Shown here in pieces: positions 1 to 8,738 of a stretch of 64,000 bases of DNA. The stretch comes from an uncultured Porphyromonadaceae bacterium (GTDB lineage Bacteria > Bacteroidota > Bacteroidia > Bacteroidales > Porphyromonadaceae). Under the pieces are notes generated by a model. It worked only from the letters and a program-made list of their open reading frames with translations, did no database searches and was not told the origin of the DNA. The stretch is taken from NCBI GenBank assembly GCA_947253625.1, contig CAMYAB010000004.1, positions 1-64,000 of the forward strand, given 5' to 3'. The position numbers and the translations under genes are program-made. Position 1 is the stretch's first letter, and every line of letters starts with the position of its first letter.

Positions 1-1163
1 AGCGTGGCGTGAGCGAACAGATACAGGAAGGACTGGAGTGTGTGCAGGAAATCAAATCGTACAATGGCGAGGACGAATATAACCTGCGGTTCGACCAGCG
101 ATTAAAAACATTAGAAAAAGGACTTGTTGCCGGTGAACTCTTGACAGGTGCGTTTGTCAACATCTCCGCTGTATTGCTTAAACTGGGCATGCCTACCGTC
201 ATCGTTGTAGGCGCATGGATGCTTCAGCGTGGCGACGTATCGGTGTTCGTCTATTTGGCGTTCCTACTTGTTTCGGCAATGGTTTATAATCCTATCCTTG
301 AAGTATGCAATAACCTTGCTATTCTTACTTTTCTTGATGTGCGCATTAAGCGAATGAAAGAGATGGAGGCAATGCCCATACAGACGGGCGACACGGAGGT
401 GAAAGTTTCAAACTATGACATTGAGTTCCACAACGTCGACTTTTCCTACGAAACAGACAAGCAGGTACTACACAATGTTTCATTCACTGCCCGACAAGGT
501 GAGATAACAGCACTTGTTGGTCCCTCAGGTGGTGGCAAGAGTACCGCTGCCAAGCTTGCTGCACGCTTTTGGGACATCAATAGTGGTAAGATAACACTGG
601 GCGGACACGACATCTCTGGCATAGAGCCAGAGACGTTGCTCAAAAATTATGCCGTAGTGTTTCAAGACGTGATGCTCTTCAACGCCTCCGTTGCCGACAA
701 TATACGCATAGGAAAGCGCGATGCCACCGATCAGGAAGTAAGGCATGTGGCACGATTGGCACAGTGCGATGACTTCATCAGTCGTATGCCACAAGGCTAC
801 GACACGGTGATAGGTGAAAATGGGGAAACCATTTCGGGCGGTGAGCGACAGCGTATCTCCATAGCCCGTGCGCTCTTAAAAGATGCTCCAGTCATACTCT
901 TGGACGAAGCAACCGCCAGCCTTGATGCCGAGAACGAGACGAAAGTTCAGGCTGGAATTTCCGAGCTGGTGCGCGACAAAACCGTCATCATCATCGCACA
1001 CCGCATGCGCACCGTATTGGGAGCCGACCACATCGTAGTACTCTCGGGTGGCACAGTGGTAGAGCAGGGTACACCCAACGAGCTGATGGCACACAATGGG
1101 ACTTTTGCACAAATGGTAAGACTGCAACAAGATACTACTTCGACAAATAGCTCATCAAAATAG
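1..1163 (+). CDS. ABC exporter, membrane-plus-ATPase half-transporter (5' end outside window)
   Basis: The frame is open to the window edge, so the true start lies upstream; the GTG at 9 is internal. About 110 residues of the last membrane helices remain, followed by a full nucleotide-binding domain: Walker A GPSGGGKST (about residue 171 counted from 9), Q-loop FQDVMLF, signature ISGGERQR, Walker B VILLDEATASLD and H-loop IIIAHR. The fused membrane-ATPase layout is that of ABC exporters such as the MsbA/YbtP group; the cargo cannot be told from sequence. The ATPase region is intact and should be functional. Its codon choice looks less GC-biased than the following genes, a hint of a different origin (visual impression only). 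The gene ends 195 bases before rplU, which has its own promoter. Confidence 0.9.
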   Translation, partial: RGVSEQIQEGLECVQEIKSYNGEDEYNLRFDQRLKTLEKGLVAGELLTGAFVNISAVLLKLGMPTVIVVGAWMLQRGDVSVFVYLAFLLVSAMVYNPILEVCNNLAILTFLDVRIKRMKEMEAMPIQTGDTEVKVSNYDIEFHNVDFSYETDKQVLHNVSFTARQGEITALVGPSGGGKSTAAKLAARFWDINSGKITLGGHDISGIEPETLLKNYAVVFQDVMLFNASVADNIRIGKRDATDQEVRHVARLAQCDDFISRMPQGYDTVIGENGETISGGERQRISIARALLKDAPVILLDEATASLDAENETKVQAGISELVRDKTVIIIAHRMRTVLGADHIVVLSGGTVVEQGTPNELMAHNGTFAQMVRLQQDTTSTNSSSK

Positions 1164-1236
1164 ACGGTTATTCTCCCATTGGAAGAGGGTGCCATCACCG
1201 ATTAGGGCCCTGAAATCCGTCCTGGTGGAGCAAAAG

Positions 1237-1270
1237 TTTTGGCCAAGTAGACAAAAAAGGGTACCTTTGC
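1237..1270 (+). promoter_or_regulatory. Promoter of rplU-rpmA
   Basis: A TTTTGG -33 element at 1237-1241 is followed about 19 bases later by TACCTTTGC (1262-1270), a good match to the Bacteroidetes -33/-7 promoter. It lies 90 bases before the rplU start. Confidence 0.7.
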
Positions 1271-1358
1271 AAAGATTACTCTTAGGCAGGGTCAGGAAAG
1301 CGGAAGTGAGAGAACGACCCCCCTGCCAGGTATAAAACGATTTTTTTTTCAAGAAATT

Positions 1359-1676
1359 ATGTACGGAATCGTAGAGATTCAGGGACAGCAGTTCAAGGTC
1401 GAGAAAGGCCAAAAGTTATTTGTGCACCATCTCAAAAGTGTGAACGAAGGTGACACGGTCGAGTTTGATAAGGTCATGCTCGTTGACAACAATGGTGCTG
1501 TCACCGTAGGTGCGCCTCTCGTCGAGGGTGCCAAGGTGGTGTGCGAAGTGCTACAGCCACTCGTAAAGGGCAAGAAAGTCCTAGTCTTTCACAAGAAACG
1601 TCGCAAGGGCTATCAAAAGCTCAATGGACATCGCCAGCAATTTACGCAGATCTCTGTCAAGGAAATTGTTGCGTGA
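1359..1676 (+). CDS. rplU: 50S ribosomal protein L21
   Basis: The 105-aa product matches bacterial L21 in length and content: N-terminal MYGIVEIQGQQFKVEKGQ, and the basic C-terminal signature around RRKGYQKLNGHRQQFTQ that binds 23S rRNA. It is a primary component of the large subunit. The ATG at 1359 gives the conserved N-terminus. rpmA follows 43 bases downstream in the usual L21-L27 pairing, so the two are probably co-transcribed from the promoter at 1237-1270. Confidence 0.98.
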   Translation: MYGIVEIQGQQFKVEKGQKLFVHHLKSVNEGDTVEFDKVMLVDNNGAVTVGAPLVEGAKVVCEVLQPLVKGKKVLVFHKKRRKGYQKLNGHRQQFTQISVKEIVA

Positions 1677-1719
1677 GAGGGGAATTATTTATCTGAATAC
1701 TAAAAAGTAAAATAAAGAC

Positions 1720-1986
1720 ATGGCACATAAAAAAGGTGTTGGTAGCTCCAAGAACGGTCGCGAATCAGAAAGCAAACGACTGGGCGTGAAAAAGTTTGGT
1801 GGTGAAGTGGTCAAGGCCGGTAACATCCTTGTCCGTCAGCGTGGAACCAAGCACCATCCCGGTGATAATGTCGGAATGGGTAAGGACCATACACTCTATG
1901 CCCTGAAGGATGGCGTTGTGGTCTTCCGGACAGCTAAAGGCGATCGATCGTACGTGTCTATCGCAGAGGAGCAACTGGCTAACTAA
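1720..1986 (+). CDS. rpmA: 50S ribosomal protein L27
   Basis: The 88-aa product begins MAHKKGVGSSKNGRESESKR, the conserved L27 N-terminal tail that reaches into the peptidyl-transferase centre. The internal GTKHHPGDNVGMGKDHTLYA block is the family signature. The N-terminus needs no proteolytic trimming of the kind seen in Firmicutes. It is the second gene of the rplU-rpmA operon and is followed by a strong terminator hairpin at 2062-2111. Confidence 0.98.
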   Translation: MAHKKGVGSSKNGRESESKRLGVKKFGGEVVKAGNILVRQRGTKHHPGDNVGMGKDHTLYALKDGVVVFRTAKGDRSYVSIAEEQLAN

Positions 1987-2061
1987 ATAACACACGACCG
2001 AGGCCTGTGCAATCTCACCGACAGCAGTGTGGTGACAGAGTACAGATGCCGATAGACTAAT

Positions 2062-2111
2062 AGCCCACGAGTGACATGCTAGCCGGCATCCCACTCGTGG
2101 GCTCTCTTTTT
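2062..2111 (+). terminator. Terminator after rpmA
   Basis: Twelve-base arms AGCCCACGAGTG (2062) and CACTCGTGGGCT (to 2103) form a perfect stem, followed by TCTCTTTTT. It closes the ribosomal protein operon. Confidence 0.85.
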
Positions 2112-2194
2112 GGAATAGACGACTGTGAACCTTCCCGGGTCCGAGATGCCAGGCCCCACTATGCGTGAGACAACGGCAGCCGACCAATGTACTT

Positions 2195-2767
2195 ATGAAG
2201 TTATTATCTCGCAAGCCACTTTTTGTCCTGTTTTTTTTCTGCGTCAGCATGAGCTCATGCAGTGTCACTAGGACCCCAGTACACCGCATTTACTTCCCGG
2301 AAACAGTAGACGAGGGACGGAGTGTGGCACTCGACCGGTTGGCTGATGATCTGACCCAAAAGCTACTGATCCCACTGGACGCAACTCAAGACAATCTGGG
2401 CCTATATGCCTTTGTGGCTGATTGGATAGGGACACCCTATAGGTTCGGTGGCTCTACGGATCGAGGTACGGACTGCTCCGGATTCGTACATTCGCTCATG
2501 GGGGAGGTCTACAAGTTGAGCGTGCCCCGCTCCTCGTCCGCCAGTCTGATGGCCACCACCAAGCGTGTGGACAAAAAGAATCTAAAGGAGGGCGATCTGG
2601 TGTTTTTCAACATCAATAACCGCCGTGGCGGAAGGGCTTCGCATGTGGGAATCTATCTGAAGGGGGATAAATTCGTACACGCAACAACGCAGAATGGTGT
2701 CATCATATCTAGCCTAAACGAACCCTACTATAGGCGGACCTATATAGGTGCCGGACGTTTGCAATGA
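2195..2767 (+). CDS. NlpC/P60 family lipoprotein, probable peptidoglycan endopeptidase
   Basis: The 190-aa product starts at ATG 2195 (a GTG at 2165 would add ten residues ahead of the signal peptide and is less likely). Residues 1-22 form a lipoprotein signal peptide ending in SMSSC, so the protein should be anchored to a membrane by its Cys. The NlpC/P60 papain-like domain occupies roughly residues 65-190 with catalytic Cys94 (in TDCSGF), His150 (in SHVGIY) and a third polar residue His162 (in HATTQNG). Family members cut gamma-D-Glu-diamino acid bonds in wall peptides. Its stop overlaps the next start by four bases (ATGA), so it is co-translated with the HAD gene. Confidence 0.92.
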   Translation: MKLLSRKPLFVLFFFCVSMSSCSVTRTPVHRIYFPETVDEGRSVALDRLADDLTQKLLIPLDATQDNLGLYAFVADWIGTPYRFGGSTDRGTDCSGFVHSLMGEVYKLSVPRSSSASLMATTKRVDKKNLKEGDLVFFNINNRRGGRASHVGIYLKGDKFVHATTQNGVIISSLNEPYYRRTYIGAGRLQ

Positions 2768-3462
2768 AAAAAGTCTTGGCTTGTCCCACAACCAAACCTG
2801 AGGTTGTGCTCTTTGACATGGATGGGGTTCTTTTTGACTCCATGCCGGTACACGCTTGGGCGTGGATGGAGACGGCATCAAAGTTTGGGCTCGAGACAAC
2901 AGAGCGGGAGATTTACCTCTCCGAAGGAATGACGGGTCAACAAACGATCCAAGGAGTCTACAGACGCCAGCACCACAAAGACCCGGATCCATCGCTGGTC
3001 GACGAAATCTATCGCTACAAGTCGCAGCTCTTTTTGTCCCACAACGAAGAGATACCACTCATAGATGGGACTTTGGAGCTCATGCAGTGCCTATGCAGTG
3101 CGGGGGTGAGGATGGGAGTGGTCACGGGTAGTACGATCCGCAATGCCAGCCATAGAATCCAAAAAGCATACCGGAGCTATATTCAAGACGAATACCTGAT
3201 AACTGCGGATATCGTAACCCGGGGAAAGCCGCATCCCGAGCCCTACTTACGTGGGTTGGAGCTCTTTGGCATCGGACCGGACCAAGCGATGGTCATCGAA
3301 AATGCCCCCATGGGGGTACAATCGGCCCATGCGGCGGGTATCTTTACGATAGCAGTCACAACCGGTCCCGTGCCGGAGTACTCGTTGCGCGACGCCGGTG
3401 CCAACCTGGTGTTGCCGAATATGGATGCCGTGAGGGCATGGTGGTCATCTCTGTATAAATAA
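2764..3462 (+). CDS. HAD-superfamily phosphatase, beta-phosphoglucomutase-like
   Basis: The 232-aa protein has the HAD motifs in order: I, DMDGVLFDS with nucleophile Asp18 and acid/base Asp20; II, VVTGST; III, the Lys in RGKPHPEPY; IV, VIENAPMGVQSA. The helical cap between motifs I and II (about residues 30-95) puts it in the subclass with phosphoglucomutase- and sugar-phosphate phosphatases. The substrate cannot be assigned. Motif IV has Glu-Asn where many members have Glu-Asp or Asp-Asp. It overlaps the preceding NlpC gene by four bases and precedes the rRNA/tRNA methyltransferase by twelve. Confidence 0.9.
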   Translation: MKKVLACPTTKPEVVLFDMDGVLFDSMPVHAWAWMETASKFGLETTEREIYLSEGMTGQQTIQGVYRRQHHKDPDPSLVDEIYRYKSQLFLSHNEEIPLIDGTLELMQCLCSAGVRMGVVTGSTIRNASHRIQKAYRSYIQDEYLITADIVTRGKPHPEPYLRGLELFGIGPDQAMVIENAPMGVQSAHAAGIFTIAVTTGPVPEYSLRDAGANLVLPNMDAVRAWWSSLYK

Positions 3463-3474
3463 CAAACATAGCCT

Positions 3475-4227
3475 ATGGAAACCCCATCTGTCAGCACGAG
3501 AGAGCGAAAGCTGATAGCCTCACTGTGTATGAAAAAGTACAGAGATCGAGAAGGACTTTTTGTGGCCGAGGGAGAAAAGGTGATCGCACAACTGTGTGCC
3601 CACTATGAACCACGGCTGATCGTGGGTGAAAAACTCTGGACAAAGACCCCGATCCGGCCCGACCTCATGCGGATAGCGACTGCCAGTCAGCTCCGAGCAA
3701 TGAGCAACCTTCAGTCTCCGACTGACTTTGTCGCACTTTTCCAATTGCCTCCATCCCCAGAGACCCTGCCAAAGTCAGAGGCGGTCGTCGTGGCACTAGA
3801 TAGTGTGCAAAATCCGGGTAACCTTGGGACCATTATTCGCCTGTGTGATTGGTTGGGCATTGAGCAACTAGTCTTGGGCAAGGGGACGGTGGACCCCTTT
3901 TCGCCAAAAGTCGTTCAGGCCACAGCCGGAGCTCTTGGAGCCGTGCGACTGTATACCGACGTTGACTTGACAGAGTACTTGTCCGGGTTGGATGAGGAGG
4001 TGCGTGTGTTTGCAACAGCCTTGGAGGGAAACAACATCTCCCAAGTGGTAGTCCCCGAGCGGTGTGTGGTCCTTTTTGGCAACGAAGGTCATGGGCTCTC
4101 TGCCTCCCTCTTGTCTGCGTGTGATGAGCTGATCAATATACCGGCGGCTCCAAGTACGGTGAGCGAATCCCTGAATGTCTCGATCAGTGCGGCGATCATC
4201 CTCTCAAAGATAGCGAAGGTGCTTTAG
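3475..4227 (+). CDS. TrmH/SpoU family RNA 2'-O-methyltransferase
   Basis: The 250-aa product has an N-terminal substrate-binding domain (about 1-95) and a C-terminal SPOUT domain. The three knot motifs are visible: NPGNLGTIIRLCDWLG (motif 1 Asn/Arg), VVLFGNEGHGLS (motif 2) and the Ser/Asn-rich ESLNVSISAAIILSK (motif 3). Such enzymes methylate the ribose 2'-OH of tRNA or rRNA using S-adenosylmethionine; the site is unknown. It is last of a three-gene operon, ending just before a hairpin terminator at 4254. Confidence 0.9.
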   Translation: METPSVSTRERKLIASLCMKKYRDREGLFVAEGEKVIAQLCAHYEPRLIVGEKLWTKTPIRPDLMRIATASQLRAMSNLQSPTDFVALFQLPPSPETLPKSEAVVVALDSVQNPGNLGTIIRLCDWLGIEQLVLGKGTVDPFSPKVVQATAGALGAVRLYTDVDLTEYLSGLDEEVRVFATALEGNNISQVVVPERCVVLFGNEGHGLSASLLSACDELINIPAAPSTVSESLNVSISAAIILSKIAKVL

Positions 4228-4253
4228 AGTACAAGAAAAGCCGGAAACAAAAG

Positions 4254-4295
4254 AAAGGGGGTGTGCCAAAACAGTTGCTTTGACACACCCCCTTT
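4254..4295. terminator. Bidirectional-type terminator, GGTGTG-CACACC family copy 1
   Basis: AAAGGGGGTGTGCCAAA and TTTGACACACCCCCTTT form a 17-bp stem with one mismatch, with A and T runs at both feet. The same hairpin core recurs at 13030, 22771, 24778 and 57371. Confidence 0.85.
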
Positions 4296-4362
4296 GGTGT
4301 TTTGTGCCCATCTTTTGGAAAAGAAAAATGCAAGGTCGTAGCAAAAGGAACGCTTGTACTAG

Positions 4363-4461
4363 GAAAAAGATAAAATCACAGTGTGATTTCTAGAAATCAC
4401 ACTGTGATTTGAACAAACCACTATGTGATTTATTCAAATCACATAGTGGTTTGTTGTTTTC
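4363..4461. repeat. Palindrome array, family A copy 1
   Basis: After GAAAAAGATA come four 17-bp palindromic units of form AAATCACnnnGTGATTT, separated by 4-bp spacers (21-bp period). Units 1-2 together make a perfect 38-bp palindrome (4373-4410); units 3-4 have perfect 20-bp arms (4412-4455). No coding function is visible. Other copies are at 27564, 37005 and 62610. Confidence 0.9.
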
Positions 4462-4617
4462 CCAGTAAGTGTGTCGGATATTGTCGCTCCTTTTCTAGAT
4501 TATGGTGAAGATGATAAGTTCCAAGAACACACGGAGTGCACTTTCTTGCGATTCCTCATCCTCTATCGTTTTGCTCCTGCCACAGCTTACGGAATCTAGG
4601 GTCAAAGTCAGGTGATA

Positions 4618-4645
4618 TTGTTAAGGAAAAAAATAGGTAACTTTG
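4618..4645 (+). promoter_or_regulatory. Promoter of the nqr operon
   Basis: TTG at 4618-4620 and TAACTTTGCC from 4638 match the Bacteroidetes promoter, with a spacer of 17 rather than the usual 19-20. The nqrA start is 46 bases downstream. Confidence 0.6.
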
Positions 4646-4690
4646 CCAAGAATATGCAAAAACAAACAATATAGTTCTAACCGATATTTT

Positions 4691-6040
4691 ATGGCTAACG
4701 TGATCAAAATCAAGAAAGGCCTGGATATCAACCTCGTTGGTAGAGCCCCCAAAGTGGATGTGTCCACTACAATGGGTTCTTCTTTTGGTGTTGTGCCAGA
4801 TGACTTTCATGGCATCGTTCCACGACTTTCAGTAAAGGTGGGGGACCGTGTCCTCGCCGGAAGTCCGGTCATTTACCACAAAGCTATTCCCGAGCTAGTA
4901 CTTACTTCTCCCGTAAGTGGTGAGGTCGTGGAAGTGGTACGTGGTGCAAAACGCAAGATCATTGCAGTAGAGATCAAGGCGGATCAGGCAATCGAGTACC
5001 GTGACTTTGACGTGACCGGAGTGACCAATCGCACCAGAGAAGAGCTCTTGTCGTTGTTGCTGGAGAGTGGGCTTTTTGCGCTAATCAAGCAACGCCCGTA
5101 CGACATTGTTGCCGACCCAACCGTCATGCCCAGGGATATCTTTGTCACCGCCAACTATACCGCTCCGCTGATGCCGGATGCGCTGGAGTTGATCGCAGAG
5201 GACAAGAAATACCTACAGCTGGCTGCCGATGTGCTGAGAAAGCTCACCAGTGGTGGCGTTTACCTCGGGATAAAGAAAGGGGCTGATCTATCGCTCAACG
5301 GAGTCAACACCTATGAGGTTGAAGGTCCGCACCCTGCCGGAAACGTGGGTGTCCTGATCAACCACACTCGACCGATCAACAAGGGTGAGACTGTATGGAC
5401 CCTGTCTGTGTCGGAGATGGCACTGATTGGTCGATTCTTGGCGACAGGAAAGGTAGACTACCGTCGCCGGATCGTCTTGGCCGGCTCACGCCTCAGCACC
5501 CCGGGGTACACAAATGTAATAAGTGGAGCACGGATAGCCGACATTATCAAGGACAAGCTGGACAGCAATCCGTCCAACAAACGAATCATAGACGGAGACG
5601 TCCTGACCGGCACTCAGGTGACACCGGATCACGAGTACCTCAGTCCGTTTAGCAATATCATTACCGTCATTCCCGAGGGAGACGATGTCGATGAGTTGTT
5701 TGGTTGGGCAGTGCCGGGATTCAATAAGTTTAGTGCCAGTCGTACCTACCCCTCATTTTTGTGCAAGAAGCGCGAATACAATATCGATGCCCGCATCCGT
5801 GGAGGCGAGCGTGCCATCATCGTCAGTGGTGAGTACGAGAAAGTCTTCCCGATGGATATTTATCCAGAGCAGCTCATCAAGTCCATCATCGCATTTGACA
5901 TTGACCGGATGGAGGAGCTTGGTATCTACGAAGTAGCTCCGGAGGACTTTGCCCTGTGCGAGTTTGTCTGCACCTCCAAGCTAGAGCTACAGTACATAGT
6001 ACGTCGTGGTCTCGATCTTCTGTACAAGGAGATGAACTAA
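4691..6040 (+). CDS. nqrA: Na+-translocating NADH:quinone reductase subunit A
   Basis: The 449-aa soluble subunit of the sodium pump begins MANVIKIKKGLDINLVGRAP, the conserved NqrA N-terminus; an upstream start at 4643 lies inside the promoter and is rejected. The family's Rnf-C-like barrel and the VEGPHPAGNVGVLINH block are present. NqrA sits on the cytoplasmic side of the complex and takes part in ubiquinone/menaquinone interaction. It opens the six-gene nqrABCDEF operon, whose product couples NADH oxidation to outward sodium transport. Confidence 0.97.
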   Translation: MANVIKIKKGLDINLVGRAPKVDVSTTMGSSFGVVPDDFHGIVPRLSVKVGDRVLAGSPVIYHKAIPELVLTSPVSGEVVEVVRGAKRKIIAVEIKADQAIEYRDFDVTGVTNRTREELLSLLLESGLFALIKQRPYDIVADPTVMPRDIFVTANYTAPLMPDALELIAEDKKYLQLAADVLRKLTSGGVYLGIKKGADLSLNGVNTYEVEGPHPAGNVGVLINHTRPINKGETVWTLSVSEMALIGRFLATGKVDYRRRIVLAGSRLSTPGYTNVISGARIADIIKDKLDSNPSNKRIIDGDVLTGTQVTPDHEYLSPFSNIITVIPEGDDVDELFGWAVPGFNKFSASRTYPSFLCKKREYNIDARIRGGERAIIVSGEYEKVFPMDIYPEQLIKSIIAFDIDRMEELGIYEVAPEDFALCEFVCTSKLELQYIVRRGLDLLYKEMN

Positions 6041-6100
6041 AAGAGACTGTACTTCGACGATCTATACAGGATTATTCAATACTCAAAAGATACTACTACA

Positions 6101-7312
6101 TTGAACGCTCTAAAGAAATACATAGACAAGATACAGCCGGCCTTTGAGAAAGGTGGCAAGCTTGCTTCTTTTCACTCGGTATTTGATGGGTTCAAGACTT
6201 TTCTTTTTGTCCCCAATACCACCGGCAAGCGTGGAGTGCATATTCACGACTCCAACGACTCCAAGCGCACCATGATCATTGTAGTGCTGGCCTTGATACC
6301 TGCACTACTCTTTGGAATGTACAACATCGGCTACCAGCACTATCTGGTGACAGGAGTGAGTGCCGGATTTTGGACCATGTTTTGGTACGGCTTTCTCGCT
6401 GTCCTGCCCAAGCTCATCGTCTCGTACGTGGTCGGACTGGGGATAGAGTTTGCCGTGGCGCAGTGGAAGCACCAGGAGATTGCAGAGGGCTTTTTGGTAT
6501 CCGGCTTCCTCATCCCGCTCATCGTGCCGGTGGATACACCACTGTGGATGATCGCCATTGCAACCGCCTTTGCAGTCATCTTTGCAAAAGAGGTCTTTGG
6601 TGGTACGGGGTACAACATTGTCAATGTGGCCCTAGTCACTCGCGCCTTCCTATTCTTTGCCTATCCAGCACACATGTCGGGTGACTCCGTCTTCATCCGC
6701 ACCGCTGACACCTTTGGTATCGGTGGGGGCAAGACGGTGGATGCCTTTACCGGTGCCACACCACTGGGACAAGTGGGTATGTGGGAAAGTGCACACGGCA
6801 CAATCACCAATGCGGTCGGCACTCCGATCAGCTCCTTGGACTACTTTATCGGCCTGATCCCCGGCTCCATAGGTGAGACCTCCACTCTAGCCATCCTGAT
6901 CGGAGCATTGCTTCTCCTCATTACAGGCGTGGCCAGTTGGAAAATCATGCTCTCCACATTTGTTGGAGGTGGGCTGACGGCACTGATGTTCAATGCCATC
7001 GGTGCCACGCCGGCCATGTCGCTGTCAGCTGTGGATCACTTGTTGCTGGGCGGCTTTGCTTTTGGTGCCGTCTTCATGGCAACCGACCCTGTGACAGCCG
7101 CTCGCACCGAGACCGGCAAGTGGATTTACGGTTTTTTGATCGGGTTCTTTGCGATCTGCATCCGGGTCCTCAACCCCGGTTACCCGGAGGGTATGATGCT
7201 AGCCATCTTGCTCATGAACACGTTTGCACCGCTGATCGACTATGCAGTCATTGAGCGAAACGTCAGCATGCGCAAAAAGCGGGCAAAGTCTGCTGTCGCG
7301 GCAGTCAAGTAA
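6101..7312 (+). CDS. nqrB: Na+-NQR subunit B (FMN- and riboflavin-binding membrane subunit)
   Basis: The 403-aa subunit starts with TTG at 6101, giving MNALKKYIDKIQPAFEKGGK, the expected NqrB N-terminus; no ATG fits. About ten membrane helices are visible. The covalent FMN attachment site is VDAFTGATPLG with acceptor Thr220; its first position is Thr rather than the usual Ser of the SGAT motif. It forms the sodium channel core with NqrD and NqrE and passes electrons onward to quinone. It is 60 bases after nqrA. Confidence 0.96.
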   Translation: MNALKKYIDKIQPAFEKGGKLASFHSVFDGFKTFLFVPNTTGKRGVHIHDSNDSKRTMIIVVLALIPALLFGMYNIGYQHYLVTGVSAGFWTMFWYGFLAVLPKLIVSYVVGLGIEFAVAQWKHQEIAEGFLVSGFLIPLIVPVDTPLWMIAIATAFAVIFAKEVFGGTGYNIVNVALVTRAFLFFAYPAHMSGDSVFIRTADTFGIGGGKTVDAFTGATPLGQVGMWESAHGTITNAVGTPISSLDYFIGLIPGSIGETSTLAILIGALLLLITGVASWKIMLSTFVGGGLTALMFNAIGATPAMSLSAVDHLLLGGFAFGAVFMATDPVTAARTETGKWIYGFLIGFFAICIRVLNPGYPEGMMLAILLMNTFAPLIDYAVIERNVSMRKKRAKSAVAAVK

Positions 7313-7345
7313 AAGTAAAGGAGACCTAATTTTGGAACATTGAAA

Positions 7346-8062
7346 ATGAACAAGAATAGCAATATATACGTGATCCTTTACGCCTCCGTGATGGTCATCC
7401 TGGTAGCCATAGGGCTAGCCTTTACCTCACAAGCACTAAAGGAGCGCCAGACCAACAATGAGAATATCGACCGGATGCGTCAGATCCTTCGCTCACTGCA
7501 GGTGGATGTCGAAGCCGACCAAGCCATCGACACCTACAACAGCATCATCAAAGATGCATACTTGGTGGACAAGTCCGGTGAAGTCGTAGCCGGATCAGAG
7601 GGCACCGGAGTGAAGGATGCCGCCTTTTTGGCCAGCCTGCCAACTCTGACCAAGTCAACCGAATACCCAGTGTACGTGGCCGAAATCGACGGAGAGACAA
7701 AGTACGTACTCGGCATGTATGGTGCCGGCCTGTGGGGACCTATTTGGGGCTATATCGCTCTCGACAAGGATGCAGATACGATCTACGGGGTGGACTTTAG
7801 CCATGCCAGCGAGACCCCCGGTCTGGGTGCAGAGATCGTACACACTCCTTTCCGTAGCCAGTTTGAAAACAAACACATCTACAGAGACGGAGAGCTACGT
7901 AGCATCGCCGTCGTAAAGCGTGGCAAGGACGATAGCCGTCGCGACTACGTGGACGGAATCTCGGGAGGTACCCTGACCTCACACGGCGTACAAGAGATGC
8001 TTTCGGAGTGTCTTTCTCTCTACGAGCCTTATCTCAACAAACTGAAGACAAACGCACAATAA
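7346..8062 (+). CDS. nqrC: Na+-NQR subunit C (covalent FMN carrier)
   Basis: The 238-aa subunit has one N-terminal membrane helix (about residues 6-28) and a periplasmic FMN-binding domain. The flavin attachment motif is ISGGTLTSHGV with acceptor Thr209; the third residue is Gly instead of Ala in the common SGAT form. The ATG at 7346 is preferred to the TTG two codons upstream. NqrC relays electrons from NqrF/NqrDE to NqrB on the outer face of the membrane. nqrD begins four bases after its stop. Confidence 0.96.
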   Translation: MNKNSNIYVILYASVMVILVAIGLAFTSQALKERQTNNENIDRMRQILRSLQVDVEADQAIDTYNSIIKDAYLVDKSGEVVAGSEGTGVKDAAFLASLPTLTKSTEYPVYVAEIDGETKYVLGMYGAGLWGPIWGYIALDKDADTIYGVDFSHASETPGLGAEIVHTPFRSQFENKHIYRDGELRSIAVVKRGKDDSRRDYVDGISGGTLTSHGVQEMLSECLSLYEPYLNKLKTNAQ

Positions 8063-8066
8063 ACAT

Positions 8067-8699
8067 ATGGCACTATTTGGAAAACAACAGAGAGAAACAC
8101 TCTCTGACCCCATTAGCAAAAACAACCCGGTCATCATTCAGGTACTGGGGATTTGCTCGGCACTCGCCGTCACCTCCAAGCTGGAGCCTGCAATAGTGAT
8201 GGCACTATCCGTGACTACAGTCGTTGCCTTTGGCAATGTCATCATCTCCCTCCTGCGAAAGACCATCCCCAATAGCATCCGCATGATTGTTCAGCTCGTG
8301 GTGGTGGCGTCCCTCGTGACCATCATCAGTGAGTTCCTTAGGGCGTTTGCTTTTGACCTAAACAAGGAGCTATCCGTATTTGTCGGCCTGATCATCACCA
8401 ACTGTATCCTCATGGGGCGGCTGGAAGCCTTCGCCCTCGGCAACAACCCCTGGGACTCATTCTTGGACGGTATTGGTAATGGCCTAGGCTACGGAATCAT
8501 CTTGGTGACCATCGGCTTTTTTCGTGAGCTCCTTGGCTCAGGTACCCTGCTCGGATACCGGGTCATACCCGATAGCTTTTACGAAGCCGGCTATGCAAAT
8601 AACGGACTGATGATCCTCCCTCCTATGGCCTTGATCCTTGTGGCATGTATCATATGGGTACACCGCTCAATCAAGCCGGAGCTACAGGAGGAAAACTAA
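8067..8699 (+). CDS. nqrD: Na+-NQR subunit D
   Basis: This 210-aa integral membrane subunit has six predicted helices, with the conserved half-channel Cys in the sequence QVLGICSALAVTSKLEPA near residue 30 and TNCILMGRLEAFALGNNPW. NqrD and NqrE are antiparallel paralogues that hold an iron centre between them and form part of the sodium path. It is placed between nqrC (4-bp gap) and nqrE (39-bp gap). Confidence 0.96.
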   Translation: MALFGKQQRETLSDPISKNNPVIIQVLGICSALAVTSKLEPAIVMALSVTTVVAFGNVIISLLRKTIPNSIRMIVQLVVVASLVTIISEFLRAFAFDLNKELSVFVGLIITNCILMGRLEAFALGNNPWDSFLDGIGNGLGYGIILVTIGFFRELLGSGTLLGYRVIPDSFYEAGYANNGLMILPPMALILVACIIWVHRSIKPELQEEN

Positions 8700-8738
8700 A
8701 CATGATCACTGTACTAACCGAAAAAGTTTAATCAGACA

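Noticed and set aside
1765..2289. 174-codon minus-strand reading frame
   Set aside because: Runs antisense across rpmA, its terminator and the NlpC start; not a gene.
4373..4455. CRP/FNR-type operator sites
   Set aside because: GTGATTTnnnnAAATCAC resembles CRP half-sites, but the spacing differs (10 rather than 6 between TGTGA and TCACA) and the arrays are mostly far from promoters.
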